A DNA stretch of 64,000 nucleotides, from positions 43,404 through 107,403 of the forward strand of contig JABDMM010000088.1 of assembly GCA_013001465.1 (NCBI GenBank). Reading direction: 5' to 3'. Under the pieces are notes generated by a model that was not told the origin of the DNA, searched no databases, and saw only the letters and a program-made list of their open reading frames with translations. Position numbers and translations under genes: made by a program. Origin of the DNA: Chitinophagales bacterium (lineage in GTDB: Bacteria > Bacteroidota > Bacteroidia > Chitinophagales > JABDMM01). Every line of letters begins with the position of its first letter. Positions within the stretch are counted from its first letter, which is position 1. Positions 45,657 to 54,745 of this stretch are shown one piece after another.

Positions 45657-47024
45657 ATGTTTAAAAAGATACTTATAGCCAATAGGGGTGAAATCGCTCT
45701 GAGAATTATCAGAACCTGCAGAGAGATGGGTATAAAAACCGTCGCTGTGTATTCTACAATAGATAAAGATAGCCTTCATGTTCGCTTTGCAGATGAAGCG
45801 GTCTGCATTGGCCCTGCACCATCAAGCGAATCTTATCTGAATGTGCCAAATATAATGGCAGCGATCGAGATCACAAATGCTGATGCGATCCACCCCGGAT
45901 ATGGTTTCCTCGCAGAAAATGCTGCCTTTGCAGAGGTTTGTACTGAGTATGGTATAAAGTTCATCGGACCAAAACCAGGTCAGATAAGAAAAATGGGAGA
46001 TAAGATCACCGCTAAAGAAACCATGAAAAAAGCCGGAGTTCCTGTAATACCCGGTAGCGATGGTTTAATTACAGATATCTCAGAGGGTAAAAAAATGGGG
46101 AAAAAGATGGGTTATCCTATCATCTTGAAAGCTACGGCAGGTGGTGGTGGACGTGGAATGCGTATCGTATGGAAAGAAAGCGAGTTTGAAAAAGCTTTCA
46201 ATTCCGCTGCTCAGGAAGCAAAGGCTGCTTTTTCTAACGATGGCCTCTATATTGAAAAATATATTGAGGATCCAAGACATATAGAATTTCAGATTGCAGG
46301 TGATCGTAAAGGTAATGCCGTCCATCTTTCAGAAAGAGATTGCTCGATCCAGAGAAGGCATCAAAAATTGGTAGAGGAATGTCCGTCTCCTATCATGGAT
46401 AATAAACTGAGAAGAAAAATGGGTTCTGCTGCCGTCAAAGCAGCGAAAGCAATAAAGTACGAATCTGTCGGAACTGTAGAGTTTCTTGTCGATAAACACA
46501 GGAATTTCTACTTCATGGAAATGAATACCCGAATTCAGGTTGAACATCCGGTGACTGAAGAAGTGATGGATTTCGATCTCATCAAAGAACAGATAAAACT
46601 AGCTGCCGGAGAATTGGTTGAAGGAAAAAATTATTTTCCTAAGATGCACGCCATTGAGTGCAGGATAAATGCCGAGGATCCAAGTAACAACTTTATTCCA
46701 AGTCCGGGAAAGATCACCACGTTGCATACTTCAAAAGGCCATGGTGTAAGAGTCGATACCCATGTTTATGCTGGATATACTGTTCCTCCTAATTATGATT
46801 CACTGATCGCCAAAGTGATCTGTAAAGCTCAAACACGAGAAGAGACCATCTTTAAAATGCAAAGAGCACTCGGAGAGTTTATTGTCGAAGGGATCAAAAC
46901 AACAATTCCTTTTCATCAAGCATTATTGAAATCTGATGCATTCCGTTCCGGAAATTACACTACCAAATATCTAGAATCTTTTGACTTTGCTTCATTGAAG
47001 GAGAGAGCAGTCGAAACTGTATAA
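45657..47024 (+). CDS. accC: Acetyl-CoA carboxylase biotin carboxylase
   Basis: 455 aa. Family blocks occur in order: [22 protein letters not shown], the ATP-grasp glycine loop [53 protein letters not shown] with the catalytic Glu and Arg, and a C-terminal [16 protein letters not shown]. It carboxylates biotin on AccB. The last gene of the lipid run except for the small membrane protein that follows by 3 bp. Confidence 0.97.
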   Translation: MFKKILIANRGEIALRIIRTCREMGIKTVAVYSTIDKDSLHVRFADEAVCIGPAPSSESYLNVPNIMAAIEITNADAIHPGYGFLAENAAFAEVCTEYGIKFIGPKPGQIRKMGDKITAKETMKKAGVPVIPGSDGLITDISEGKKMGKKMGYPIILKATAGGGGRGMRIVWKESEFEKAFNSAAQEAKAAFSNDGLYIEKYIEDPRHIEFQIAGDRKGNAVHLSERDCSIQRRHQKLVEECPSPIMDNKLRRKMGSAAVKAAKAIKYESVGTVEFLVDKHRNFYFMEMNTRIQVEHPVTEEVMDFDLIKEQIKLAAGELVEGKNYFPKMHAIECRINAEDPSNNFIPSPGKITTLHTSKGHGVRVDTHVYAGYTVPPNYDSLIAKVICKAQTREETIFKMQRALGEFIVEGIKTTIPFHQALLKSDAFRSGNYTTKYLESFDFASLKERAVETV

Positions 47025-47027
47025 AAA

Positions 47028-47399
47028 ATGCCATTTTCACAGTTTACGACAAGAGCTTTACTGCTATTCTCCATTTTAGGTATGTTGATTTTTGGATTGT
47101 CATTCCTGGAAAAATTTCAGCCTTTTATTTTTGTAAGTTGGACCAGCCTAACCTACATGACTGTCGTAATTCATATCAGCTATTACTTCGTCTGGAAAGG
47201 AACTCAGCAAAAAGAACATAAAGACTTTTTGAAATCTGTCGCTTTAGGTTTCGCAGTTAAACTGATCCTCGCGATCCTATTCCTGATAATGTTTAAATTA
47301 ATTTTTGAACCGGAATCGAAATTATTCGTGCTGCCTTTTTTCGCAGTATACTTTTCTTACACATTTCTGCTGTCGAAAGCGATCATGAAAAAAACTTAG
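47028..47399 (+). CDS. Small membrane protein, possibly AtpI-like
   Basis: 123 aa with four hydrophobic segments (about residues 9-27, 33-52, 68-90 and 98-115). The size and helix pattern are like the small membrane protein that often lies between atpZ and atpB in Bacteroidota, but there is no diagnostic motif. It follows accC by 3 bp and converges with atpZ 3 bp away. No ATP synthase genes are in the window. Confidence 0.5.
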   Translation: MPFSQFTTRALLLFSILGMLIFGLSFLEKFQPFIFVSWTSLTYMTVVIHISYYFVWKGTQQKEHKDFLKSVALGFAVKLILAILFLIMFKLIFEPESKLFVLPFFAVYFSYTFLLSKAIMKKT

Positions 47400-47402
47400 G
47401 AA

Positions 47403-47657
47403 TTACTTACCACCGATAAAATCTCTGAGACTTAAATATATTGCGGCAATAACAAAAAGAAGGGAGAATAAAGCCGTCATCAAAGGCTTTTCCAACTCAA
47501 AATAGCTATCCAGTTTCGTTCCGATCAATACACCTATTATGATGATACCGATCATCTGAAACCCTATAGCAGAATACTTAAGGTAAGAATTATATGGCTT
47601 CTTTTTTGAGAGATTGTTTGAGCTCTGGTTTTGCTTGCTGGGCTTTTTGTTGTCCAT
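47403..47657 (-). CDS. AtpZ/AtpI-family protein
   Basis: 84 aa from the ATG at 47657. A basic, Asn/Lys-rich N-terminus is followed by two helices in the AtpZ pattern (YSAIGFQMIGIIIIGVLIGTKLDSYF and a second helix ending LRDFIGGK). In other bacteria it sits before the F1Fo-ATPase operon. The first 68 bp lie inside the 3' end of the bactofilin gene. The next in-frame Met is inside the first helix, so this start is needed. Confidence 0.7.
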   Translation of the reverse strand: MDNKKPSKQNQSSNNLSKKKPYNSYLKYSAIGFQMIGIIIIGVLIGTKLDSYFELEKPLMTALFSLLFVIAAIYLSLRDFIGGK

Positions 47658-48039
47658 TGAAAACAGGTTTTTTAGCACCCATATTGCAGGTACCGTTAAA
47701 TGAAGCTCCTTCTTCAACAACAATTTTCTTTGTAATGATATCTCCGTCTATCTTGGCAGATTTCTTGAGATCGAGAAGCTCGGCAACTTCTATTTTACCA
47801 TTAACTTCACCTTCTATACTTGCATTTTGACAGAAAACGTCACCTTCTACCACTCCTGAAGCTCCAATGACAACTTTAGCTTTTGAGATTAAAGTACCAT
47901 GTACTTTACCATCGATACGTATATCGCCCTCGGATTTAATTTCACCGTGTATGACTGTTCCGGAAGCGAATGTATTTCTAACTTTTAATCCGTTACTATT
48001 TGCTTTACTCTCTTTGTTCTCTTTTCCGCTATTGAACAT
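47590..48039 (-). CDS. Bactofilin (polymer-forming cytoskeletal protein)
   Basis: 149 aa. The bactofilin beta-helix core occupies residues about 25-110: SGTVIHGEIKSEGDIRIDGKVHG, then repeated short turns such as VVIGASGVVEGDV. The ends are polar and probably disordered. Bactofilins polymerise at the membrane and often act with M23 peptidases in cell shape; an M23 gene lies 16 bp upstream. The 3' end overlaps atpZ by 68 bp. Confidence 0.87.
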   Translation of the reverse strand: MFNSGKENKESKANSNGLKVRNTFASGTVIHGEIKSEGDIRIDGKVHGTLISKAKVVIGASGVVEGDVFCQNASIEGEVNGKIEVAELLDLKKSAKIDGDIITKKIVVEEGASFNGTCNMGAKKPVFNGQQKAQQAKPELKQSLKKEAI

Positions 48040-48055
48040 TGTATTGAAGGTTTGT

Positions 48056-48946
48056 TTAATTAAATTTTATGTAATCCTGAGGATTAACAGGAACCCCTTT
48101 GTGCCACAATTCGAAGTGAAGATGTGGCCCGTCGCTTAGTTCTCCGCTATTCCCTATTATAGCTATTACGTCTCCAGCTTTGACAAAGTTACCAACTTTT
48201 TTTAATAATCCTGAATTGTGCTTATACATCGAGATAAGGTCGTTTTCATGCTGTATAGAGATAACATACCCTGTTTCAACAGTCCATGAAGCAGAAATTA
48301 CGGAGCCATCTAAAACTGCCTTTACAGGAGTGTTTGAAGGGGCAACAATATCAACTCCAAAATGATCCCTTTTCATCTCAAGGCCTGATGTCACAAATCC
48401 TTCTACAGGTGCATAAAAGTGAAGATCTGCAAGATACTGTGTCTTTTTCTTCTGTATTGGTCTGTCAATGCTTACCGATGTTCTTTTTTCATTCTCGATC
48501 TCATTTCTTAGATCGATATCCTCTTTAGGAATCTTATCGAGGTTGATGGTGTCGTATTCTTTAGTCTCGAGAGGTGCTGCCTCCTGATCTAATGCAGATG
48601 TATCCAGATCACCTCTCAAAATAGCTGCGACATTACCTACCCACTGGTCTCTTTGATAACTTGCCGTCGCCAAAGAATCTGTTCTTAATTGAAGATCGAC
48701 GAGTTGTTTTCTTATATTCAAGTCCCCATAGCCAGGGATATAGTATTTTAGAGGCGTAAAAATTATTGTCGAGGCAGTTAGCAACACAAGCAGTACGAAT
48801 AGCGTACTAATTGTTAAGTATAGATTTAATCTCGATAACCTAAATGCAGCTTGTTCTTCAAATGTTTCATCATTTAAAATGACAAGTCGATACTTGTTTT
48901 TTAATTTTTGAAAAAAACTCTGCTTCTTATTTACTGTAGAGCTCAT
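48056..48946 (-). CDS. M23-family membrane-anchored peptidase
   Basis: 296 aa. One N-terminal membrane helix (about residues 40-62), a periplasmic linker and a C-terminal LytM domain. Metal ligands are in KRDHFGVDIVAPS (HxxxD) and GPHLHFELWHKG (HxH). The two sites are complete, so it should be an active murein endopeptidase. The pairing with bactofilin is typical for cell-shape modules. Confidence 0.88.
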   Translation of the reverse strand: MSSTVNKKQSFFQKLKNKYRLVILNDETFEEQAAFRLSRLNLYLTISTLFVLLVLLTASTIIFTPLKYYIPGYGDLNIRKQLVDLQLRTDSLATASYQRDQWVGNVAAILRGDLDTSALDQEAAPLETKEYDTINLDKIPKEDIDLRNEIENEKRTSVSIDRPIQKKKTQYLADLHFYAPVEGFVTSGLEMKRDHFGVDIVAPSNTPVKAVLDGSVISASWTVETGYVISIQHENDLISMYKHNSGLLKKVGNFVKAGDVIAIIGNSGELSDGPHLHFELWHKGVPVNPQDYIKFN

Positions 48947-48987
48947 TTGCTAAATATTTGCGGGAATAAATTTTAGAAAAATTGAAA

Positions 48988-48995
48988 TATTTTTG
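48988..48995 (+). promoter_or_regulatory. Candidate -7 box (TAnnTTTG) for the porW/sprE-like gene
   Basis: TATTTTTG followed by C is an exact TAnnTTTG match, 36 bp before the GTG start at 49032. It would serve the porW-PBP1A-uvrC run. Confidence 0.4.
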
Positions 48996-49031
48996 CACTA
49001 TTACTGTTATAGATAAACTCAGGATAATTCA

Positions 49032-52000
49032 GTGAAAAACCTCTCAAAGATATCTTTATTTCTCGGTCTGCTGACTTTTGTGTCGTTGATTTCATGCAAT
49101 CAGACCAAAGAATCGGTATTTAAACAAAAGTACCATGATCTAACGGCACATTATAATGCTTATTTTAATGCAAAGGAAGCTTATAATATTGCTTATAAGA
49201 ATTTGTTGAAAAATTCTACTGAAGATTATACAGAGATCCTACCACTTTATGCCTACGGAACCCCTACTGATGCTAAATCTTATAGTGGTGATTTTCAAAG
49301 AACCATCGATAAAGCCACAATTGCAATTGCAGAACATGAGATCAGCAAATGGTCTGATAATTCATATCTCCTCATTGGAAAATCTTTTTATCTCCAGGGA
49401 GATTATAATAAGGCGATAGAAACTTTTCAGTATATCACTTCAGAATATCAGCAAGGATATAAGAATGAGATCATGGGAAAGAGCTCTAAGTCAAAAGGTA
49501 AAAAGAAGAAAAAGAAAAAAGGAAAAAGAAAAAAGGGGAAGAAGAAATCGTCGGGCAGCAGTAATGAAGTAGATGAAACAGAATATGGCCTCTTAGAACA
49601 TATCCCATCAAAATACGAAGCACTGATCTGGCTATCCAAATCATATGTACAGCAGGGTAAGTTTAAAGAAGCAGAATCGATACTAACCTATGCTTCCACT
49701 AGTCCGGATTTCCCTTCTGATATGGTCATAGAGCTCAACACGGCAAAGGCCTTTGTTAAACTTGAAAAAAATGATTACTCTGGAAGTTTGGCTTCACTTC
49801 AAAATTTGATTACAGCATCTTCAAAGAAAAAGGAAAAAGCTCGGTACAACTTTATCATCGGACAAGTATATACTGAGATCGGGAACTATAATGATGCTCA
49901 AATAGCATTCGAAAACTGTCTCGATAATCAGCCTAACTATAAGATGGCATTTTATGCCAAGCTCAACAATGCTAAACTAGCAAGGTTAAATGGCAGGTCT
50001 TCGGAAGTTATTCGTGCACAGCTCAATAAAATGAGCAAAGACGGTAAAAATGAAGAGTTCCTAGATCAGATCTATTATGAGCTAGCTGAAATAGCCGCTG
50101 AAAATGAAAATTTCGAAAGCGCTACTGAGTATCTGATTAAATCTGTAAGGGCCTCTGTCAATAATGATTTGCAAAAAGGAAAAAGTTTTCTTCGACTAGG
50201 TGAACTGCATTACGATGTTGAAATGTACACCAAATCTAAACTATACTATGATTCAGCAGTCGTTTTACTCCCAACTGATATGGACGGCTATGACCTGATT
50301 TCGGATAGAAAAGAAATCTTAACAAACCTGGTTGAGCAACTCGATATAATTGCAACGCAAGATAGTCTGCAGAAATTAGCGTCACTTTCTGAAAATGAAC
50401 TTCGAAAAATCATAAATAAGAAGATCTCGGAAAAGATGGCAGAAGAAAAGGCTGCAAATGAAGAATTAGCATCCAGAGAGTCAGGTGAATCATCACGATC
50501 AAACGAGGTCAATTCAGCACTTGCTTTTAATGCCGGAAAAGGAAGCTGGTATTTTTATAATTCTTCAGCTCTATCAAAAGGGTTTAATGCATTCCAAAAC
50601 AAATGGGGAAAAAGAAAACTCGAAGATAATTGGAGAAGGAAAGATAAGTCTTCATTCGAAACAGAAGATGATCTGATCGCCGAAGAAACACGCGAAGAAG
50701 AAGTTGAGATCGACCAGTCTGAGTATGAAAAATACCTTACTAATATTCCAACTGACAGACAGAATATGCAAGCTTCGAATGATATGATCATCTCTGCTTT
50801 ATATACCAGTGCTGTGATCTATAAGGACGATCTTGCCAATTATAAAAAAGCTATATCTCAGTTTGAAGAACTCCTGAGCAGATATCCTGGAAATGAATTC
50901 AAACTGGAATCTTATTATAATCTTTATCTTATTCACCAGGAGTTGGGTAACGGAGGGAAACAAGAAACTTATAAAAATAAGATCCTTGCTGAATTTCCTG
51001 CCAGCAAAATAGCAAAGATCATTTCAGATCCTTCTTATGCCTCCGCAATCCAATCTGAGGATGACGAAGTGAACGATTACTACAAAAAAACATATACGCT
51101 ATACCAGCAGGGGAACTATGATGAGGTGATAGAGCGTAATGTCCAGTCAAAATCTCAATTCAGAAATAACGACCTGGAACCCAAATTTGAATTTTTGGCT
51201 GCACTCTCTATCGGACAGAAGGGTCAGATGCCAAAATTTGAGGAAGCATTGATCAATATTGTAAATAAATACCCTGAAGACGAAGTTAAATCTAAAGCCC
51301 AAGAAATACTCATGGTTCTTGGAGGAGAAGAGTTACCGGAACCGGTGAAAGAAGTTAAGGCTGAGGAACCGGTAGCAGTAAATGAGGAAGAACTTTCTTT
51401 CGAAGAAACTACTGAAGAGACAGCAATGCTAGATGAGAATTTATCTGAAGAAGAAAAAATGAGAAAAGTCTTTCAGGATGCCATTAAGAATTCTAAACAG
51501 GAAAGCGGTGGTGGTTTTTTCGGTAATGTTGAAACCGATGGTGACAACTCTCAGGATGGCTTTGGTGGTTTTGGAGATATCAGTGATCCCGAAGTGGAAG
51601 ATGGTGATGGAGGCTTATTCTCATTCGGCGGAAAAGAACCTGCTACCAAACCTAAATCAAAAGACAAAAGTGGTAGTAAGGAGGGTGGTAAGTCAAATCC
51701 AACAAAAAATAATAACTCAAGTAATTCTAAATCCAATAACAACAATAACAACCAGAGCAATACAGGGAACACAGCAAGCAATACAGGGAACACCGCAAGC
51801 AATACAGGGAACACAGCAAGCAATACCGGGAACACAGCAAGCAATACAGGGAACACGGCAAGCAATACTGGAAACACAAATATTGCTTCAAACCAGGTAG
51901 AAAACGATGTTCCTTCTAATGAAAAAGAAGCCCAGACTAAAGAAGATCCCACTCCTGAAGAAACAATGATACCTGAGGATCAAAATGATACAGAAGAACC

Positions 52001-52484
52001 GGAAGAGGAGATTGCTCTGAATTCAGAGACAGAGGAACCTGCGGAAGACAATACAGCAAATGAAGCTATAGAAGAACAAGTGAAGGAGGCAGCAACAGAA
52101 GAACCTATTGAGGAAGAAGAAGAGTCCTTTTTCGGGATTTCTGATAATGCACCTCACTACTATGTTCTGCAGGTTTCTGTACAGCAGGACTTAGAATTGA
52201 TTAAAAAGGAAATCGATCGTTTCAATTCCGCAAACTATAATTCACTAATTTTGCGTACGACGACGATGAATCTGGCAGGAAAGAAAATGCTGATCGCTAA
52301 GAAATTCAAATCTGCAAAAGCAGCAAATATCTATCGGTTAGCATTGGAGGAAGATCCTGCTTTCAGTAAAATACTGAAAGATGTTGAACATGATTCATAT
52401 TCAATTTCTGTGCTGAACTATGCTATTTTACTTGGCAATAAAGACTTTTCAAAGTACCTCGAGTTTCATTCTGAAAATTACTAA
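49032..52484 (+). CDS. porW: T9SS lipoprotein PorW/SprE-like, TPR-rich
   Basis: 1150 aa with a GTG start. Lipoprotein signal with SLISC (Cys22). Several TPR-like helix pairs extend through residues about 60-800 (DNSYLLIGKSFYLQGDYNKAIETF). A Lys-rich block, about 20 Lys within residues 155-180, interrupts the first TPR set. From about 760 the chain is acidic and low in complexity, with a 7-residue repeat NTGNTAS (residues about 910-950, encoded at 51759-51878). A C-terminal globular part (HYYVLQVSVQQDLELIKKEI) resembles a SPOR-like fold. PorW links the T9SS ring to the translocon and motor. PBP1A follows by 2 bp. Confidence 0.82.
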   Translation: MKNLSKISLFLGLLTFVSLISCNQTKESVFKQKYHDLTAHYNAYFNAKEAYNIAYKNLLKNSTEDYTEILPLYAYGTPTDAKSYSGDFQRTIDKATIAIAEHEISKWSDNSYLLIGKSFYLQGDYNKAIETFQYITSEYQQGYKNEIMGKSSKSKGKKKKKKKGKRKKGKKKSSGSSNEVDETEYGLLEHIPSKYEALIWLSKSYVQQGKFKEAESILTYASTSPDFPSDMVIELNTAKAFVKLEKNDYSGSLASLQNLITASSKKKEKARYNFIIGQVYTEIGNYNDAQIAFENCLDNQPNYKMAFYAKLNNAKLARLNGRSSEVIRAQLNKMSKDGKNEEFLDQIYYELAEIAAENENFESATEYLIKSVRASVNNDLQKGKSFLRLGELHYDVEMYTKSKLYYDSAVVLLPTDMDGYDLISDRKEILTNLVEQLDIIATQDSLQKLASLSENELRKIINKKISEKMAEEKAANEELASRESGESSRSNEVNSALAFNAGKGSWYFYNSSALSKGFNAFQNKWGKRKLEDNWRRKDKSSFETEDDLIAEETREEEVEIDQSEYEKYLTNIPTDRQNMQASNDMIISALYTSAVIYKDDLANYKKAISQFEELLSRYPGNEFKLESYYNLYLIHQELGNGGKQETYKNKILAEFPASKIAKIISDPSYASAIQSEDDEVNDYYKKTYTLYQQGNYDEVIERNVQSKSQFRNNDLEPKFEFLAALSIGQKGQMPKFEEALINIVNKYPEDEVKSKAQEILMVLGGEELPEPVKEVKAEEPVAVNEEELSFEETTEETAMLDENLSEEEKMRKVFQDAIKNSKQESGGGFFGNVETDGDNSQDGFGGFGDISDPEVEDGDGGLFSFGGKEPATKPKSKDKSGSKEGGKSNPTKNNNSSNSKSNNNNNNQSNTGNTASNTGNTASNTGNTASNTGNTASNTGNTASNTGNTNIASNQVENDVPSNEKEAQTKEDPTPEETMIPEDQNDTEEPEEEIALNSETEEPAEDNTANEAIEEQVKEAATEEPIEEEEESFFGISDNAPHYYVLQVSVQQDLELIKKEIDRFNSANYNSLILRTTTMNLAGKKMLIAKKFKSAKAANIYRLALEEDPAFSKILKDVEHDSYSISVLNYAILLGNKDFSKYLEFHSENY
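51759..51878 (+). repeat. 21-bp minisatellite in the porW/sprE-like gene
   Basis: Five complete 21-bp units (51759-51779 and on to 51863) and a partial sixth unit. The units are nearly identical, with single changes, and encode the heptapeptide NTGNTAS. Being a multiple of 3, changes in copy number keep the frame. Confidence 0.9.
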
Positions 52485-52486
52485 CC

Positions 52487-54739
52487 ATGGCTGAAAAAGC
52501 TTCTTTAAGTTTTAGAAAGTATCTTTTGGCTTTCTGGGGCATCATCATTGCTATATTCCTTTTCATATTTCTTATATTTTTTATGGTATCCAAAGGGATA
52601 TTCGGAGAACTCCCAAGTTTCGAAGAACTTGAAAATCCTAAAAGTTCTCTCGCTACCGAAGTGTTTTCCTCAGACAATGTTCTTCTTGGTAAATATTACA
52701 GCCAGAACAGGTCGAATATTAGCTATAATAACCTACCGGATAATCTGAAACATGCTCTCATCGCTACAGAAGACCGTCGTTATTACCGACATGCAGGAAT
52801 TGACTTCCTTGCTCTTCCCAGAGTGGTTTTCGGCGTACTTACCGGTACCCATCGTGGCGGAGGTTCTACAATTACCCAACAGTTAGCTAAAAATCTATTT
52901 CCAAGACCTCCTACCAATAAGTTTCAGCTCATCATGCGAAAGTTTAAAGAGTGGGTGATCGCTGTCAAATTAGAAAGGTCGTACACTAAAGAGGAGATCA
53001 TGACAATGTATCTCAATGTTGTAGAGTTTTCTAACAATGCTTTTGGCATAAAATCTGCCGCTCGCACATATTTTAATAAAGAAGTTGACTCATTGCTTAT
53101 CCAGGAAAGTGCTGTACTTGTAGGGATGGTCAAAGGTCCAACTTGGTATAACCCCAAAAGGAATCCTGAAAATTCAAAAGCAAGACGCAATGTGGTTTTT
53201 CTACAAATGTATAAGTACGGAGCTTACATAGATGAAGCAACAAAAGATTCACTCCAGCAACTTCCGATCGAGTTAGATATGAGTATTGCGAGCCATAATC
53301 AAGGTCTTGCACCATATTTTAGAGAACACCTTAGAGCATACATGAAACAATGGTGTCAAAAAAATACCAAACCGGATGGCACAAATTATAATGTTTATAC
53401 AGATGGTCTTAAGGTCTATACCACTCTGGATTCCAGAATGCAATCACATGCAGAAGAAGCTGTAAAACAACACCTGGGAGAGTTTCAAAAGGTATTCTTT
53501 GATCATTGGAATAATCGTGATCCCTGGAATGACTACAGATCTGAGTTTGAAAGAGCCTATAAAAACAGCCAACGGTATAAAAATCTTGCTGCGAAAGGAC
53601 TATCACGAGACTCTATCGATGCCATCATGAATACAAAGAGAGAAATGACCGTGTTTTCATGGGAAGGTGAGATCGATACCATAATGAGTCCATATGATTC
53701 AATTAAATATCATAGAATGTTCCTGCAATCCGGACTTCTATCAATGACCACAGATGGCAGGGTAAAAGCGTGGGTAGGCGGAATCAACTACAAGTATTTT
53801 CAGTATGATCATGTTATGGCCGAGCGACAAATAGGTTCTACTTTTAAGCCATTTGTCTATGCTACAGCGATCCGGGAAAAAGGATTATCACCGTGCTATA
53901 AAATCCCAAATGAAAAGGTCACGTTCGATAAAAACGATCCGAGATGGCCAATGCCGGAAGATTGGACTCCTAAAAATTCTGATGATGTATATGGTGGTTT
54001 TCATACCCTTAAAAGTGGATTAGCAAATTCGGTAAATACTATTACAGCTCATCTTATGCATGAGATCAGTCCTGAAGTAGTGGTAAAGTTTGTAAACAAC
54101 ATGGGAATCGATGATGTACCTGCACTCCCTTCTATCTGTCTTGGTACACCTGAGATTTCTGTTTATGAAATGGTAGGAGCTTACGGGACTTTTGCTAATC
54201 ATGGCTTCTATACTCAACCCCAGTTTATTGACAGGATAGAAGATAAAAAAGGAAATGTCCTGGCACAATTCACTCCTGTAAGCAAAGAAGCTCTAGACGA
54301 ACAAACATCATATATCATGGTGGAGTTGTTGAAGAATGTTGTAAATGCCGGTACAGCCAGAAGATTGAGATTCAAGTATGGTCTGAGTAATGAGATGGCC
54401 GGTAAAACAGGCACCACCCAAAACCACTCCGATGGTTGGTTTATTGGTTTCACTCCAGATCTGGTCACCGGTGTTTGGGTAGGAGGAGAAGATCGGTTTA
54501 TTCGCTTCAGAACGATCAGACATGGTCAAGGCGCGAGTATGGCGCTCCCGATTTTCGCACATTATACTGCTAAAGTTTTTGAAGATGAAGATCTGCCCTA
54601 CGATAGCAACAAAAGATTCAAAAAATATACTTTCGAGTCCAATATTGAACTAGATTGTGAAAATCCAAAAGATGATGAGTATGAAGCAGAACCGGAATAT
54701 GGTTCTGAATTCGATATTGGTGCATCATTCGATGACTAA
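52487..54739 (+). CDS. Penicillin-binding protein 1A, bifunctional
   Basis: 750 aa. One N-terminal membrane helix (about 13-33). The transglycosylase domain has ATEDRRYYRHAGID (catalytic Glu near 94) and GGSTITQQLAKNLF. The transpeptidase domain has STFK (Ser451), a SVN motif in ANSVNTITAHL and KTGTT (Lys640). It polymerises and crosslinks murein. It starts 2 bp after porW and ends 6 bp before uvrC. Confidence 0.95.
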   Translation: MAEKASLSFRKYLLAFWGIIIAIFLFIFLIFFMVSKGIFGELPSFEELENPKSSLATEVFSSDNVLLGKYYSQNRSNISYNNLPDNLKHALIATEDRRYYRHAGIDFLALPRVVFGVLTGTHRGGGSTITQQLAKNLFPRPPTNKFQLIMRKFKEWVIAVKLERSYTKEEIMTMYLNVVEFSNNAFGIKSAARTYFNKEVDSLLIQESAVLVGMVKGPTWYNPKRNPENSKARRNVVFLQMYKYGAYIDEATKDSLQQLPIELDMSIASHNQGLAPYFREHLRAYMKQWCQKNTKPDGTNYNVYTDGLKVYTTLDSRMQSHAEEAVKQHLGEFQKVFFDHWNNRDPWNDYRSEFERAYKNSQRYKNLAAKGLSRDSIDAIMNTKREMTVFSWEGEIDTIMSPYDSIKYHRMFLQSGLLSMTTDGRVKAWVGGINYKYFQYDHVMAERQIGSTFKPFVYATAIREKGLSPCYKIPNEKVTFDKNDPRWPMPEDWTPKNSDDVYGGFHTLKSGLANSVNTITAHLMHEISPEVVVKFVNNMGIDDVPALPSICLGTPEISVYEMVGAYGTFANHGFYTQPQFIDRIEDKKGNVLAQFTPVSKEALDEQTSYIMVELLKNVVNAGTARRLRFKYGLSNEMAGKTGTTQNHSDGWFIGFTPDLVTGVWVGGEDRFIRFRTIRHGQGASMALPIFAHYTAKVFEDEDLPYDSNKRFKKYTFESNIELDCENPKDDEYEAEPEYGSEFDIGASFDD

Positions 54740-54745
54740 TTACAT

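Noticed and set aside
47658..47723. 22-codon extension of atpZ upstream of 47657
   Set aside because: It would lengthen the overlap with bactofilin and does not resemble AtpZ N-termini; the ATG at 47657 is better.
51759..51878. Possible CRISPR array
   Set aside because: Units are directly adjacent with no spacers and encode a peptide repeat.
51478..51900. Plus-strand frame of 140 codons with repeated QGTQQAI
   Set aside because: An alternate frame of the same repeat inside porW.
51551..51952. Minus-strand frame of 133 codons with a repeated VFPVLLA pattern
   Set aside because: It is the antisense reading of the 21-bp repeat and the Gly/Asp/Asn-rich part of porW; it has no separate signal or promoter.
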